A stretch of 32,451 nucleotides of DNA from Candidatus Thermoplasmatota archaeon (GTDB taxonomy: Archaea > Thermoplasmatota > JASEFT01): positions 1-32,451 of the forward strand of contig JASEFT010000005.1 of NCBI GenBank assembly GCA_030018475.1. Direction: 5' to 3'. The position numbers were made by a program, and so were the translations under genes. Each line of letters begins with the position of its first letter. The stretch's first letter is position 1. The notes beneath the pieces were generated by a model. The model was not told the origin of the DNA. It saw only the letters and a list, made by a program, of their open reading frames with translations, and did not search any database. Positions 15,848 through 23,060 of the stretch are shown here, piece after piece.

Positions 15848-15890
15848 GTAGGTTTCAAAATCTGATAGCAAGTTTTTAGTTTAAGAAATA

Positions 15891-15900
15891 CATATTTAAA
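15891..15900 (+). promoter_or_regulatory. TATA box of the DUF835 membrane-protein gene
   Basis: CATATTTAAA lies 22-31 nt before the ATG at 15922, beyond the IS right end. The distance suits a leaderless start, although a GGAG at 15903-15906 also precedes the ATG. Confidence 0.5.
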
Positions 15901-15921
15901 AAGGAGCTCACGAGGAAAAAA

Positions 15922-17106
15922 ATGAACCCCTATGCGATACCGTCGCTTATCGGATTTAGCATTCTAGTAGGTATAGGGATATATGTTTTATACAAAAATC
16001 CCAAAAATAAGATAAATAGGGTGTTTTCTCTTGGTGTTTTGGCCGGTGTGATTGCGATTTTCGGTGAATTCATGAAAAGAATTTCTACGAGTGATGAACT
16101 GGCATTATTTTGGGGCAAAGTTGAAATTTTTGGATGCATACTAATACCCCCTGCCTTTCTTCATTTCACTTACGTTTTTCCTAAAACAAGAATTAAAAAA
16201 GAACGCTTTCTTTTTGTTGTTTACCTGCCTATTCTCATTCTTTTGCCGCTATTAACTACAGATCTACTGGTTAAAGGCACTCATATATACTATGCTGGAT
16301 ACGGGATAGCTTGGGGACCGCTGCTCCCTTTTCTCTCTGCCTATCTAATACTTTTATGTTGTTATGGATTTGGCAATTTAGGAAAGAGCTATATTTACTC
16401 TGATTCACAAATCGAGCGAGTACAGATTAAGTTTGTGACTATAGGGATAGCTATCGTTGGTGTCGCAACCCTATCAACATCAGTTATGCCATCCATCCTA
16501 AGTATCCTTTTGGCTAGGGAGATTGAGATATATCCGTTAAGTAGCAGTGCCGGTGTAGTGACTGCAGGGTTCGTCGCATACGCTATCGTAAAATACAAAT
16601 TATTTGTTATCACACCTACCGCCGAGAATTATATAGAAATACCCAAGTACGAATTAAGGCCTAGATATAGTTATCTCGTAGAAGAAGAAAAAGCAACCAA
16701 AAGTTTTGAAATATTTGCAGATCAAGTTACCCATGGAATAGAAGGTCTCTGCATATCAAGGAAACATCCAGAGCTTATCAAAGAGAGGTACGGTCTTGAT
16801 AAGGTACCAAAAATATGGCTCACAGCAGAAATTGCTGACGATAGCCTCAAACCAACAGACCTAGCTCTACTAACACTAACAATAAGAGATTTTATAGATA
16901 AAACTGAAAATGGCGTGGTCCTTCTGGATGGAATTGACTATCTTTTGTTAAATAACAGTTTTGAGAGCGTAGTTAAAACTCTTAACAGCATAAACGATTC
17001 GATTATGAGAAGTAAGAGTAGATTAATCTTATCAATCAATCCAGCTGAATTCTCTGCTAAGCAGTTTGCGCTGCTTTCAAAGAATTTAGAGAAAATCGAG
17101 ACTTGA
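15922..17106 (+). CDS. multi-TM receptor-like protein with C-terminal DUF835 domain
   Basis: A 394-aa protein. Residues 1-230 form about seven TM helices resembling the N-terminal 7TM region of membrane histidine kinases, with the sequence FGEFMKRIS between helices and HFTYVFPKT after the third. Residues about 250-394 are a DUF835 domain: YSYLVEEEK, EGLCISRKHPELIKERYGL, WLTAEI, GVVLLDGIDYLLLNNSFESV and SRLILSINPAEFS. That layout suggests a membrane sensor with a cytosolic DUF835 output. There is no kinase or phosphoacceptor motif. The next genes are a 95-aa protein and a KaiC-like ATPase. DUF835 function is not established. Confidence 0.83.
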   Translation: MNPYAIPSLIGFSILVGIGIYVLYKNPKNKINRVFSLGVLAGVIAIFGEFMKRISTSDELALFWGKVEIFGCILIPPAFLHFTYVFPKTRIKKERFLFVVYLPILILLPLLTTDLLVKGTHIYYAGYGIAWGPLLPFLSAYLILLCCYGFGNLGKSYIYSDSQIERVQIKFVTIGIAIVGVATLSTSVMPSILSILLAREIEIYPLSSSAGVVTAGFVAYAIVKYKLFVITPTAENYIEIPKYELRPRYSYLVEEEKATKSFEIFADQVTHGIEGLCISRKHPELIKERYGLDKVPKIWLTAEIADDSLKPTDLALLTLTIRDFIDKTENGVVLLDGIDYLLLNNSFESVVKTLNSINDSIMRSKSRLILSINPAEFSAKQFALLSKNLEKIET

Positions 17107-17150
17107 TGTCTAGGGTCTAAAAAAGCAGAAGCTGCTGTTCAAAAGCCTGT

Positions 17151-17214
17151 ATTTAAAAAGTATCACTTTTCTTGTGGAGACCTTATCTCTCCCCGCCTTA
17201 AAAGATAGTAAGGT
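17151..17214 (+). promoter_or_regulatory. TATA box and structured leader before the 95-aa gene
   Basis: The TATA element ATTTAAAAAG at 17151-17160 would start RNA near 17178, leaving a leader of roughly 55 nt. The region around and inside the leader can form either of two hairpins. GGAGA/TCTCC is at 17176-17180 and 17188-17192. ACCTTA/TAAGGT is at 17180-17185 and 17209-17214, extended by TCT/AGA. The two share bases and exclude each other. The structure is plausible but may be chance. Confidence 0.35.
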
Positions 17215-17235
17215 TTAATACAGAAAATAACAGTT

Positions 17236-17523
17236 ATGTCTACAGAGATAAAAATGGACGAGGAACAAACCAGTGAGCTTACGAACCTAGAGAAAGAGTG
17301 GTGTGAGTATCTCAAAAGAGCTTTCGGAGCGCTTGCTCCGACAATATTAAAGCTCCAGAAAGAAAAAATAGGATTACTCGGGAATCTTTCTTTTGGGGAT
17401 TATCAAAAGCTTGCCGAGCAGATATACACAATTTGTATTGAGATGGTAGGTGAGAATTACGCGCAGAAAATACGCACCGAGCTGCTGAGCATTCTTAAAA
17501 AGTGGGAGGGAAAAAATGACTGA
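17236..17523 (+). CDS. small helical protein upstream of a KaiC-like ATPase (95 aa)
   Basis: A predicted all-helical acidic protein. Hydrophobic positions fall in helical periodicity (EKEWCEYLKRAFGALAPTILK, then LSFGDYQKLAEQIYTICIEM). There is no signal peptide or TM helix. It overlaps the KaiC-like gene by 8 nt, so translation is coupled and a shared complex is likely. No family is recognised. Conservation alongside KaiC-like/DUF835 neighbours in related genomes would decide whether it is a dedicated partner. Confidence 0.68.
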   Translation: MSTEIKMDEEQTSELTNLEKEWCEYLKRAFGALAPTILKLQKEKIGLLGNLSFGDYQKLAEQIYTICIEMVGENYAQKIRTELLSILKKWEGKND

Positions 17524-18232
17524 GAATATAGAAAGAATGAGAACGTACATTAGAGGTTTAGATGAAAAACTCTCTGGAGGTATACCAAAAAACTTTATAA
17601 TACTTGTATCAGGCACTCACGGTACAATGAAAACTTCTCTTTGTTTTAATATACTCTATAACCTTGGCGTGAAAGAAAACATTAAAAGTCTTTATCTATC
17701 TTTTGAGCAAGAGAGAAATTCGCTATTCCAACAGATGGTATCTTTAGGCATGAATGCGGAAGAGATAGAGAAACATATACTGGTAGTAGATATAGGCGTA
17801 CTTCGAAAATTGCTGAAGGAAGCTAATAAACCAGTTAATAAAGCCGGATGGATAGAGCTTGTGCTAACCCATATTCAAACGGTTAAAGACACAGATAAAA
17901 TCGAAGTAGTGGTTTTAGATTCTTTAAATGCGTTCGGAGCATTCCCAAAAGAACCACTTACAAGAGATGACACGTACCATTTTTTTGCTAGACTTAGAAA
18001 TATCAGTGCCACTGTATTTCTAATCTCGGAAATGACCATGGGATCTAATGTTTTTGAGATATTTGGTGGAGAACCATATCTATGTGATGGTATAATACAT
18101 CTAGACCTCCGCCGCGAGAAAATGGCTCTTAAACTAATGCTTGGGATAATAAAAATGAGAGCTACAGAAATTTCAAGGGTATATACTCCTTTAGTTTATG
18201 ATAAAAAAGGTTTTACGGTAATACCTGAGTAA
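17516..18232 (+). CDS. KaiC-like RecA-superfamily ATPase
   Basis: A single-domain 238-aa member of the KaiC-like family. It has RGLDEKLSGGIPKNFIILVSG at the N-terminus, Walker A GTHGTMKTS at residues 33-41 (Met in place of the usual Gly before the Lys), LYLSFEQ, Walker B VVVLDS at 131-136, and the C-terminal IIKMRATEISRVYTPL followed by GFTVIPE. Archaeal members act as switch ATPases in signalling. The gene is coupled to the 95-aa protein and runs tail to tail into the STAND gene with a 20-nt overlap. Its partner may be the DUF835 receptor upstream. Confidence 0.85.
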   Translation: MTENIERMRTYIRGLDEKLSGGIPKNFIILVSGTHGTMKTSLCFNILYNLGVKENIKSLYLSFEQERNSLFQQMVSLGMNAEEIEKHILVVDIGVLRKLLKEANKPVNKAGWIELVLTHIQTVKDTDKIEVVVLDSLNAFGAFPKEPLTRDDTYHFFARLRNISATVFLISEMTMGSNVFEIFGGEPYLCDGIIHLDLRREKMALKLMLGIIKMRATEISRVYTPLVYDKKGFTVIPE

Positions 18233-21044
18233 CGCTATTCCCTATTTCCCGGTAGAGTTTATTCACAGCTTGGATCCCAAGCTTGTCATCAATTCGCTTT
18301 AAAACCGCTAACGATTTGTCAAGATATTCCTTTGCCCTATCTCTATCGCCTTTTTTTAAGTGAATCTCACCCAAAGAAAGCAACGACCTACCAGTAAGGA
18401 ATTTATTACCTATTCGCTCTGCGTACCTTCTACATTTTTCAAAACAATCAATAGCTCTATTCAAATCTAGCTTCTTTAAATATACGTCTCCCATACCTTT
18501 ATATGCTCTTGCAAGCTCGCTCGCATTCTCGACTTTTTCCAGCACTTTTAAGCTTTTCTCATAATACTCGAGCGCTTTATCACCCTCTCCTCGCTCCCTG
18601 TAAGTATTGCCAAGCTCTATAAAAGTAAAAGCTAATACCCATGGATCTTTATATTTTTTTATACTGGGCAATGCCAGAACATATTCTGGTAGTTTTTCTT
18701 TGTCCCTTTCCCAATAAAAAATCTGAAGACTTTTTTGCAATTTAGTGAGCTCGGGCACGGTAGCGCGGTTTGATGCATGCAAACTCTTCATATAATTCTT
18801 CATTGCCTCGTACCATTTACCTCTCTGCTTCTCTACACTCGCGATCTTTTTATGCAACTCTGCAACTTTTAACCTATCCCCAAGTTTTTCATAAATCTCT
18901 AATGATGCGGAATAATAGCTTAGGGCTTTCTCCCAAGTTTCAAGCATTGCGGAAACGTCCCCTTTAAGTAACAAAAGTTTGCTCCAGTCCATCTTGTCAA
19001 TAAATGCTTCATCAAACTCTTTAAGAATATCTCTACACTCTTCCCAATATTTTTTAGAGATTAAATCTGGGGCCTCTCTAAATACAAGGTTTAAAGCGCT
19101 TTCATAATCTTTTGCTTTAAGAAAATGAAATATAGCTTCTATTTTGGCTTGGTCTTCCCTCTTTTCTTTATAATACATACCAGCGGCTCTATGATAACTC
19201 ATCTTTTGAGGATGTGAGAGTGTTTTGTATACTACCATTTTTATTACCTCGTGCAAGCTGTAGGCATCGATATATCTATCAAATAATGATTTCTCAACTA
19301 AACTATCAATAATATCGGGCTCGATATCCGCGTCAAGCATCGCCTTAGCATCGAATGGACATCTGAATACTGATGCAAGCTCTAACGCTTTTCTTTCACC
19401 TACGTCAAGCCTTTTGAGTATCTCTTCTCTGAAAAACTTTCCCATCTCTTCTCTTGTCTCTGCCGTTACCAGCTCGAGCGAAAGAGGATGACCGCCAGTT
19501 AGTTTATAAAGTCTTTCGTGTTCCTCCTTTTTAACTCCACGTTTAGCTAGCAATTTGTAGCTATCGTCTCTATCTAACCCACCCAATGTAAGTTCGGTTA
19601 CAATCTTCTTTATAACCACATCTCTTCTATCGTAAAATGAAGGAATTGTTCTCCCAATCACAATAATTTTACTATCCTCTACCAAATCTTTAAAAGAGCT
19701 AAGAAAATTTATAATATCCTGGTTTGCTTTTTGTATATCGTCAAACACTAGTAGAGAGAGCGTGCCTTTTATTTCTTCTCCCAAAACTGCTAATAGCTCT
19801 TCCAAATCAAACTTCTCTCTATCAAGACAGTTTCTCAATTTAGTTCGTTCTAATTTAACCAGAAACTCTGAGAACTTACTAAACAAATTACGAAGTGTAG
19901 TGAACTCATAGAATCTATGCCAAAACACATTCATCTCAATGCTTTCTATAAACTTTGAGGCTAATACTGATTTCCCTATACCTGCAATACCTTTTATACA
20001 AAGTACCTTTGATCTTGATTTTAGAAATTCATATAGAGCCTTTAACTCCTTTTCCCTACCAAAGAAATATCTAACTTCAGGTCTTCTTTCTGAATAATCG
20101 ATAAATCTTTTTGGCTCGAGTATTGTTCTAAGGTCAATAAAACCTTCTGGGGTGATGTTCTTGATGATGTTTGTATAATTTATTTCTACAGGTGCTATCT
20201 TCCCGGGTTCATAAACCTCTATAGTTTGTGTGAGCAGCGATATTTCCTTTTCAGAGAAGACCACCGGATTTATTGGTAGGATTAATATCCCATCGTTCTT
20301 CGCTACGATATCTGTTGTAGTTTTTACCCATTTCAAACACTGATCAAAACCATTCACTTGCGATAGGTACTCAAATCCCTCTAACATTATCACAGGTTTG
20401 TCATTTTCCTTTAAGAAGTTAGAAATAGTTGCCATGATTTCGAAGTCCAGCCTATCAGGCTTAAGAATATTTTCACCTTCTACTTCTGAAAGCCAGAACG
20501 ACTCAGCTCTCAGACCATACTTCTCCCTTATTTTTCTTGGTGAATGATCTGAAATAACTACCCCCTCATACCTTTCTTCCAACAGCCTTTTAAAGACTTC
20601 GTATGCCATATCTGGTTTCTCACCTTTCACTAGGTAGGAGCGACCTGGCTCTATAGGCTTTTTGGCTGTTTTCTTCAAATAACCAAGCAGCTCAGAAATT
20701 TTCAGCTCCCTGAGTTCATCTCTCTCCCTAACCTTTACCTTCCTTTTACCAATTTCTTCCTGCAACTCTTCTGCCTTTGCTATGCCCTCCCGGGTGAGGA
20801 AATAGAAATCACGAAATCTTCCTGTTTCTGGGACGTAATATCTTCTCTCTTCGATCAAACCATCTCTGACAAGGTCTTTCCGCGCCTGGAGAAGCAGTGG
20901 ACGGGAGATGTTTATAAGATCAAGCATCCCTGTAGGTGAGAAAAAGCGTGGAGGTGCACCTTTAGCAGGCAGATGAAGTTGTTCATCTATATGGTCGAGA
21001 AGGAAAAGCAGCATCTTTTCTTTTGCAGAGAGGGGGACGGGCAT
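18213..21044 (-). CDS. winged-helix / DUF835 / STAND NTPase / TPR fusion protein
   Basis: A 943-aa protein with four parts. An N-terminal winged helix is at about 1-95 (SRPLLLQARKDLVRDGLIEE, then FYFLTREGIAKAEEL). A DUF835 domain is at about 133-285 (SYLVKGEKPDMAYEV, PVIMLEGFEYLSQVNGFDQC). A STAND NTPase follows: FFGREKEL at 327-334, P-loop GIAGIGKS at 352-359, Walker B LLVFDD at 431-436 and GGHPLSLEL at 517-525. TPR-like helices run from about 665 to 930. STAND proteins are ligand-triggered switches, and the winged helix implies DNA binding or a transcription role. An AAGGAG motif 13 nt upstream of the ATG supports the start. It may instead be a defence sensor. Confidence 0.9.
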   Translation of the reverse strand: MPVPLSAKEKMLLFLLDHIDEQLHLPAKGAPPRFFSPTGMLDLINISRPLLLQARKDLVRDGLIEERRYYVPETGRFRDFYFLTREGIAKAEELQEEIGKRKVKVRERDELRELKISELLGYLKKTAKKPIEPGRSYLVKGEKPDMAYEVFKRLLEERYEGVVISDHSPRKIREKYGLRAESFWLSEVEGENILKPDRLDFEIMATISNFLKENDKPVIMLEGFEYLSQVNGFDQCLKWVKTTTDIVAKNDGILILPINPVVFSEKEISLLTQTIEVYEPGKIAPVEINYTNIIKNITPEGFIDLRTILEPKRFIDYSERRPEVRYFFGREKELKALYEFLKSRSKVLCIKGIAGIGKSVLASKFIESIEMNVFWHRFYEFTTLRNLFSKFSEFLVKLERTKLRNCLDREKFDLEELLAVLGEEIKGTLSLLVFDDIQKANQDIINFLSSFKDLVEDSKIIVIGRTIPSFYDRRDVVIKKIVTELTLGGLDRDDSYKLLAKRGVKKEEHERLYKLTGGHPLSLELVTAETREEMGKFFREEILKRLDVGERKALELASVFRCPFDAKAMLDADIEPDIIDSLVEKSLFDRYIDAYSLHEVIKMVVYKTLSHPQKMSYHRAAGMYYKEKREDQAKIEAIFHFLKAKDYESALNLVFREAPDLISKKYWEECRDILKEFDEAFIDKMDWSKLLLLKGDVSAMLETWEKALSYYSASLEIYEKLGDRLKVAELHKKIASVEKQRGKWYEAMKNYMKSLHASNRATVPELTKLQKSLQIFYWERDKEKLPEYVLALPSIKKYKDPWVLAFTFIELGNTYRERGEGDKALEYYEKSLKVLEKVENASELARAYKGMGDVYLKKLDLNRAIDCFEKCRRYAERIGNKFLTGRSLLSLGEIHLKKGDRDRAKEYLDKSLAVLKRIDDKLGIQAVNKLYREIGNSVTQVLP

Positions 21045-21115
21045 GTTTATATTTATCTCCTTGCTCGCTCATAATTGTTTCTGTTTTTTACGTTGGGTTT
21101 ACATTGGGATTCGTG

Positions 21116-21123
21116 TTTATATA
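21116..21123. promoter_or_regulatory. TATA box between divergent STAND and KaiC-like operons
   Basis: TTTATATA with its near-palindromic surround GTTTATATAC lies about 72-79 nt before the STAND ATG (minus) and about 75-82 nt before the 49-aa gene ATG (plus). It could serve both sides. In each case a leader with a Shine-Dalgarno motif precedes the start: AAGGAG on the minus side and AGGTGAG on the plus side. Confidence 0.45.
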
Positions 21124-21197
21124 CCCTTAGTTACAAGGTAGTTTTTGATGAAAAAATAATGACCTTCGAAATCCCCCCTCAAGCTAGAGGTGAGACT

Positions 21198-21347
21198 ATG
21201 ACTGACAAGAAAACAGGTCTGGAAGCTATTGCCAAGGCGGCTTTGCAAGCTACCTTTACTCTTACAATTGTTGACGCTTATCAAGGCGGTCTTACAGACT
21301 CTAGATGTAATGTATTCGTAACTGGTCGCACAGAGGCGATAAAATGA
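21198..21347 (+). CDS. small protein of unknown function (49 aa) before a KaiC-like gene
   Basis: A 49-residue frame beginning MTDKKTGLEAIAKAALQ. I choose this ATG because a strong AGGTGAG Shine-Dalgarno sits 3 nt before it (21188-21194). Starts further upstream would lack one. The stop overlaps the next ATG as ATGA. It contains one Cys and an aromatic near the middle. It has the same operon position as the 95-aa gene before the other KaiC-like ATPase, so it could be a partner peptide, but I see no family. Confidence 0.6.
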   Translation: MTDKKTGLEAIAKAALQATFTLTIVDAYQGGLTDSRCNVFVTGRTEAIK

Positions 21348-22075
21348 CCGAAGAGATTGGTTGGCGTGACGGTTGGGAGCAGATAAAAACATTCATGGAA
21401 AAAGGCTCGACCGAGATCATCAACACAGGCTACAAGAAACTAGATGATTTGCTTGGCGGTGGGCTAATAAAAGGCTCTACCAATCTCGTCATCGAAGATT
21501 CTGGCTGCATAGGTCATATATTCCTTGTGTCATTGCTGAAAAAGAGGGTAGAATTTGGTGATATTGGGGTGATTGACTGTTTCTTTATTTCGCCAGAGCA
21601 GTTGAAGGAGCAGTGCAGAGCATATAATATTGATTTGGATAAATATGATGGTAAGGTTTATTACCTAGATTTCTCCTCGAAACATCGGGTGAAATCTGTT
21701 TTGGGCTCTGACGCTTTAGATACTTTTGCAAAAGAATATACAAGAGTTGTATCTGAGCTCATACCAAAGGGCGATATATTCAATATAAATCTCTCTTTGT
21801 CCGCATCCACCATGAGATACGGTGAGGAGCAGATTTATAGGCATTTGCTCAGAGAGAAAGGGAATTATGAGACATATAAGAGGACCGCCATCTATCTTGT
21901 TGAGAGAAATCTTCATACCCAAGAGTTTATGAACGGTCTCAGGCGTATTTTTGATACTGTTATAAACCTTAATTCGACTATTCATGACGGCAGAATCGAC
22001 AGGTTTGTTTCTGTTGAGAAATCACCTCTGCGAAGTTACTCTGTGAAAAAAAAATCAGTTATGAGATTGCTCTAA
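21344..22075 (+). CDS. KaiC-like protein with degenerate Walker A (pseudo-ATPase)
   Basis: The N-terminus INTGYKKLDDLLGGGLIKGS is the hallmark of KaiC-like ATPases. The expected P-loop that follows is replaced by EDSGCIGHIFL, with no GxxGxGKT. A KaiC-like middle follows (VVSELIPKGDIF, RTAIYLVERN) and no clean Walker B is seen, so ATP hydrolysis is unlikely. The frame stops at a TAA at 22073-22075 just after a run of nine A bases. One slip there opens a further 29 codons that read like the family C-terminus. It is coupled to the 49-aa gene by ATGA. Confidence 0.75.
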   Translation: MTEEIGWRDGWEQIKTFMEKGSTEIINTGYKKLDDLLGGGLIKGSTNLVIEDSGCIGHIFLVSLLKKRVEFGDIGVIDCFFISPEQLKEQCRAYNIDLDKYDGKVYYLDFSSKHRVKSVLGSDALDTFAKEYTRVVSELIPKGDIFNINLSLSASTMRYGEEQIYRHLLREKGNYETYKRTAIYLVERNLHTQEFMNGLRRIFDTVINLNSTIHDGRIDRFVSVEKSPLRSYSVKKKSVMRLL

Positions 22076-22131
22076 GCCCCGGCGAGATTGTTTTCGGCGG
22101 AAAAATAGGGTCTTATAGAGTGATAGAATGA
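22046..22131 (+). other. frameshifted C-terminal extension of the KaiC-like protein
   Basis: After the nine-A run at 22046-22054, the -1 frame reads ISYEIALSPGEIVFGGKIGS, then YRVIE and a TGA at 22129-22131. KaiC-like proteins typically end with such a beta-rich tail. The extended frame ends exactly at an ATGA overlap with the 22128 gene, the pattern used by neighbouring genes, and this supports it as the ancestral reading. It could be a decayed gene, a sequencing error, or polymerase/ribosome slippage. Confidence 0.6.
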
Positions 22132-22340
22132 GAAAGATAGATTGGTTGAATTGGAACGGGAGCAGAAAGGAAAACGAGAACAAGGCAAGACTCCAAGCAT
22201 TACACATCCTGATAAATCAGGATTTTGTAGATGGGGATCTTGTTGAGAAATTGTTTAGGGAGATTTTGAAAATCCACAGTCCTTCTTTCATTTATGAAGA
22301 AGGAAGTTTGAGAAAATACCAGGCAAAAAGAAAAATATAG
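22128..22340 (+). CDS. small protein of unknown function (70 aa)
   Basis: A charged 70-residue protein, MRKIDWLNWNGSRKENENKA at the start, then a helix with HILINQDFVDGDLVEKLFRE. There are no cysteines, signal or TM. Its ATG is overlapped by the TGA of the frameshifted extension of the KaiC-like gene, so it was probably co-translated with it. No family is recognised. A third small protein beside a KaiC-like gene makes an operon role more plausible. Confidence 0.55.
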   Translation: MRKIDWLNWNGSRKENENKARLQALHILINQDFVDGDLVEKLFREILKIHSPSFIYEEGSLRKYQAKRKI

Positions 22341-22352
22341 GCAAAGCCATAA

Positions 22353-22701
22353 ACATCCCGTTACTTTTCACCTGCAACCTTAACCTTAATTGCTATTATC
22401 ATATTAGCTGGATTTCTTGGGATAGTGGGGATAGCGGGCACGGAATTGGTTGCCGGGAAGGCTAGTGCCACTACTGGCCTCCCTAGTGTAACTATAACTT
22501 ATCCTATGATTGGGAGACAGTATCCTCAGCAGGATTCAATGTCCAAGGAATATATTATCAGCACCTGTTCTTTCCAATGGCTATGTCACGCCTACATCTG
22601 GCACGACTTCTACTACGTTCTACTAGTATGTGACTTCTAAATACTATAATCCAACATATGGTTGGTCTAGCTGGGTTGGCAGAGGAGCGTATGCGGCCTA
22701 A
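22353..22701 (+). pseudogene. remnant of a secreted protein with Ig-like repeat sequence
   Basis: One frame from 22353 gives a signal-peptide-like LTLIAIIILAGFLGIVGIAG but has no start codon. It runs out at a TAA at 22638-22640. Another frame gives PVLSNGYVTPTSGTTSTTFY, a sequence typical of repeat domains in archaeal surface proteins. It hits a TAG at 22624-22626 and then continues as YVTSKYYNPTYGWSSWVG to a TAA at 22699-22701. It is a short, frameshifted relic. The TAG is an ordinary stop in nearby genes, so pyrrolysine is not needed to explain it. Confidence 0.55.
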
Positions 22702-22726
22702 GGGCATAGCCCTTCTCTTTTTATTT
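22700..22726 (+). terminator. hairpin with T-rich tail
   Basis: AAGGGC/GCCCTT (22700-22705, 22709-22714) with a 3-nt loop forms a 6-bp stem and is followed by CTCTTTTTATTTTT. It resembles an intrinsic terminator. It falls just after the secreted-protein relic and before the second copy of the IS end. Confidence 0.5.
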
Positions 22727-22742
22727 TTCGGTCTTCGTTTTT

Positions 22743-22794
22743 AAATTTTCCTAGTGTTCAATTTGCTGTGATTAGCTAGTTTCTCACTACTAGA
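22743..22794. repeat. 52-bp direct repeat, copy B (solitary IS end)
   Basis: Same orientation as copy A at 14688-14739, with one mismatch that I can see. No transposase and no matching inverted end follow before the truncated protease. It may be the relic of another copy of the element or of a recombination between copies. Confidence 0.85.
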
Positions 22795-22888
22795 ATCACA
22801 AGTGGTGAGTAGAATGCTACGACTTCGCTTTCCTAAGCTAAAACTAAATCTAATAGTTGCATTGCCTTTTCCTAGATGTAGAATCATA

Positions 22889-22921
22889 GCTTATCCCATT
22901 CCCTATAAGGGAGGGATAGGC
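22889..22921. repeat. strong hairpin before the truncated protease gene
   Basis: GCTTATCCC at 22889-22897 pairs with GGGATAGGC at 22913-22921 (one G-U pair). Inside, TCCCT pairs with AGGGA around an ATA loop, with a 2-nt bulge, giving 14 bp. The hairpin sits at the junction where the protease reading frame opens. Its role is unknown: it could be an IS or rearrangement scar, or a regulatory element. Confidence 0.6.
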
Positions 22922-23060
22922 TTTCCGACGAGGAAAAGGTTATTACGTCAATCATGAACTTAAAGATTCTTTAGCAGAGTCGCTTTCAATCTACAATATT
23001 TCGTTTGCTGGTAAAGGTTATATTATTTCAAACCTAAGCGGAATAAAAATTCCTTTAGAT

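Noticed and set aside
14764-17150. Exact 15-mer TGTTCAAAAGCCTGT at 14764 and 17136
   Set aside because: In 32 kb of AT-rich sequence a 15-mer pair is expected by chance about as often as not, and neither copy extends further.
22624-22626. TAG as a possible pyrrolysine codon within the secreted-protein relic
   Set aside because: TAG ends ordinary genes in this window (for example those ending at 355, 7872 and 8685). The relic also has frameshifts, so decay explains the stop better.
22799-22957. Short frame (MLRLRFPKLKLNLIV...) between the lone IS end and the protease
   Set aside because: It is about 50 codons, overlaps the strong hairpin and the protease frame, and shows no family pattern.
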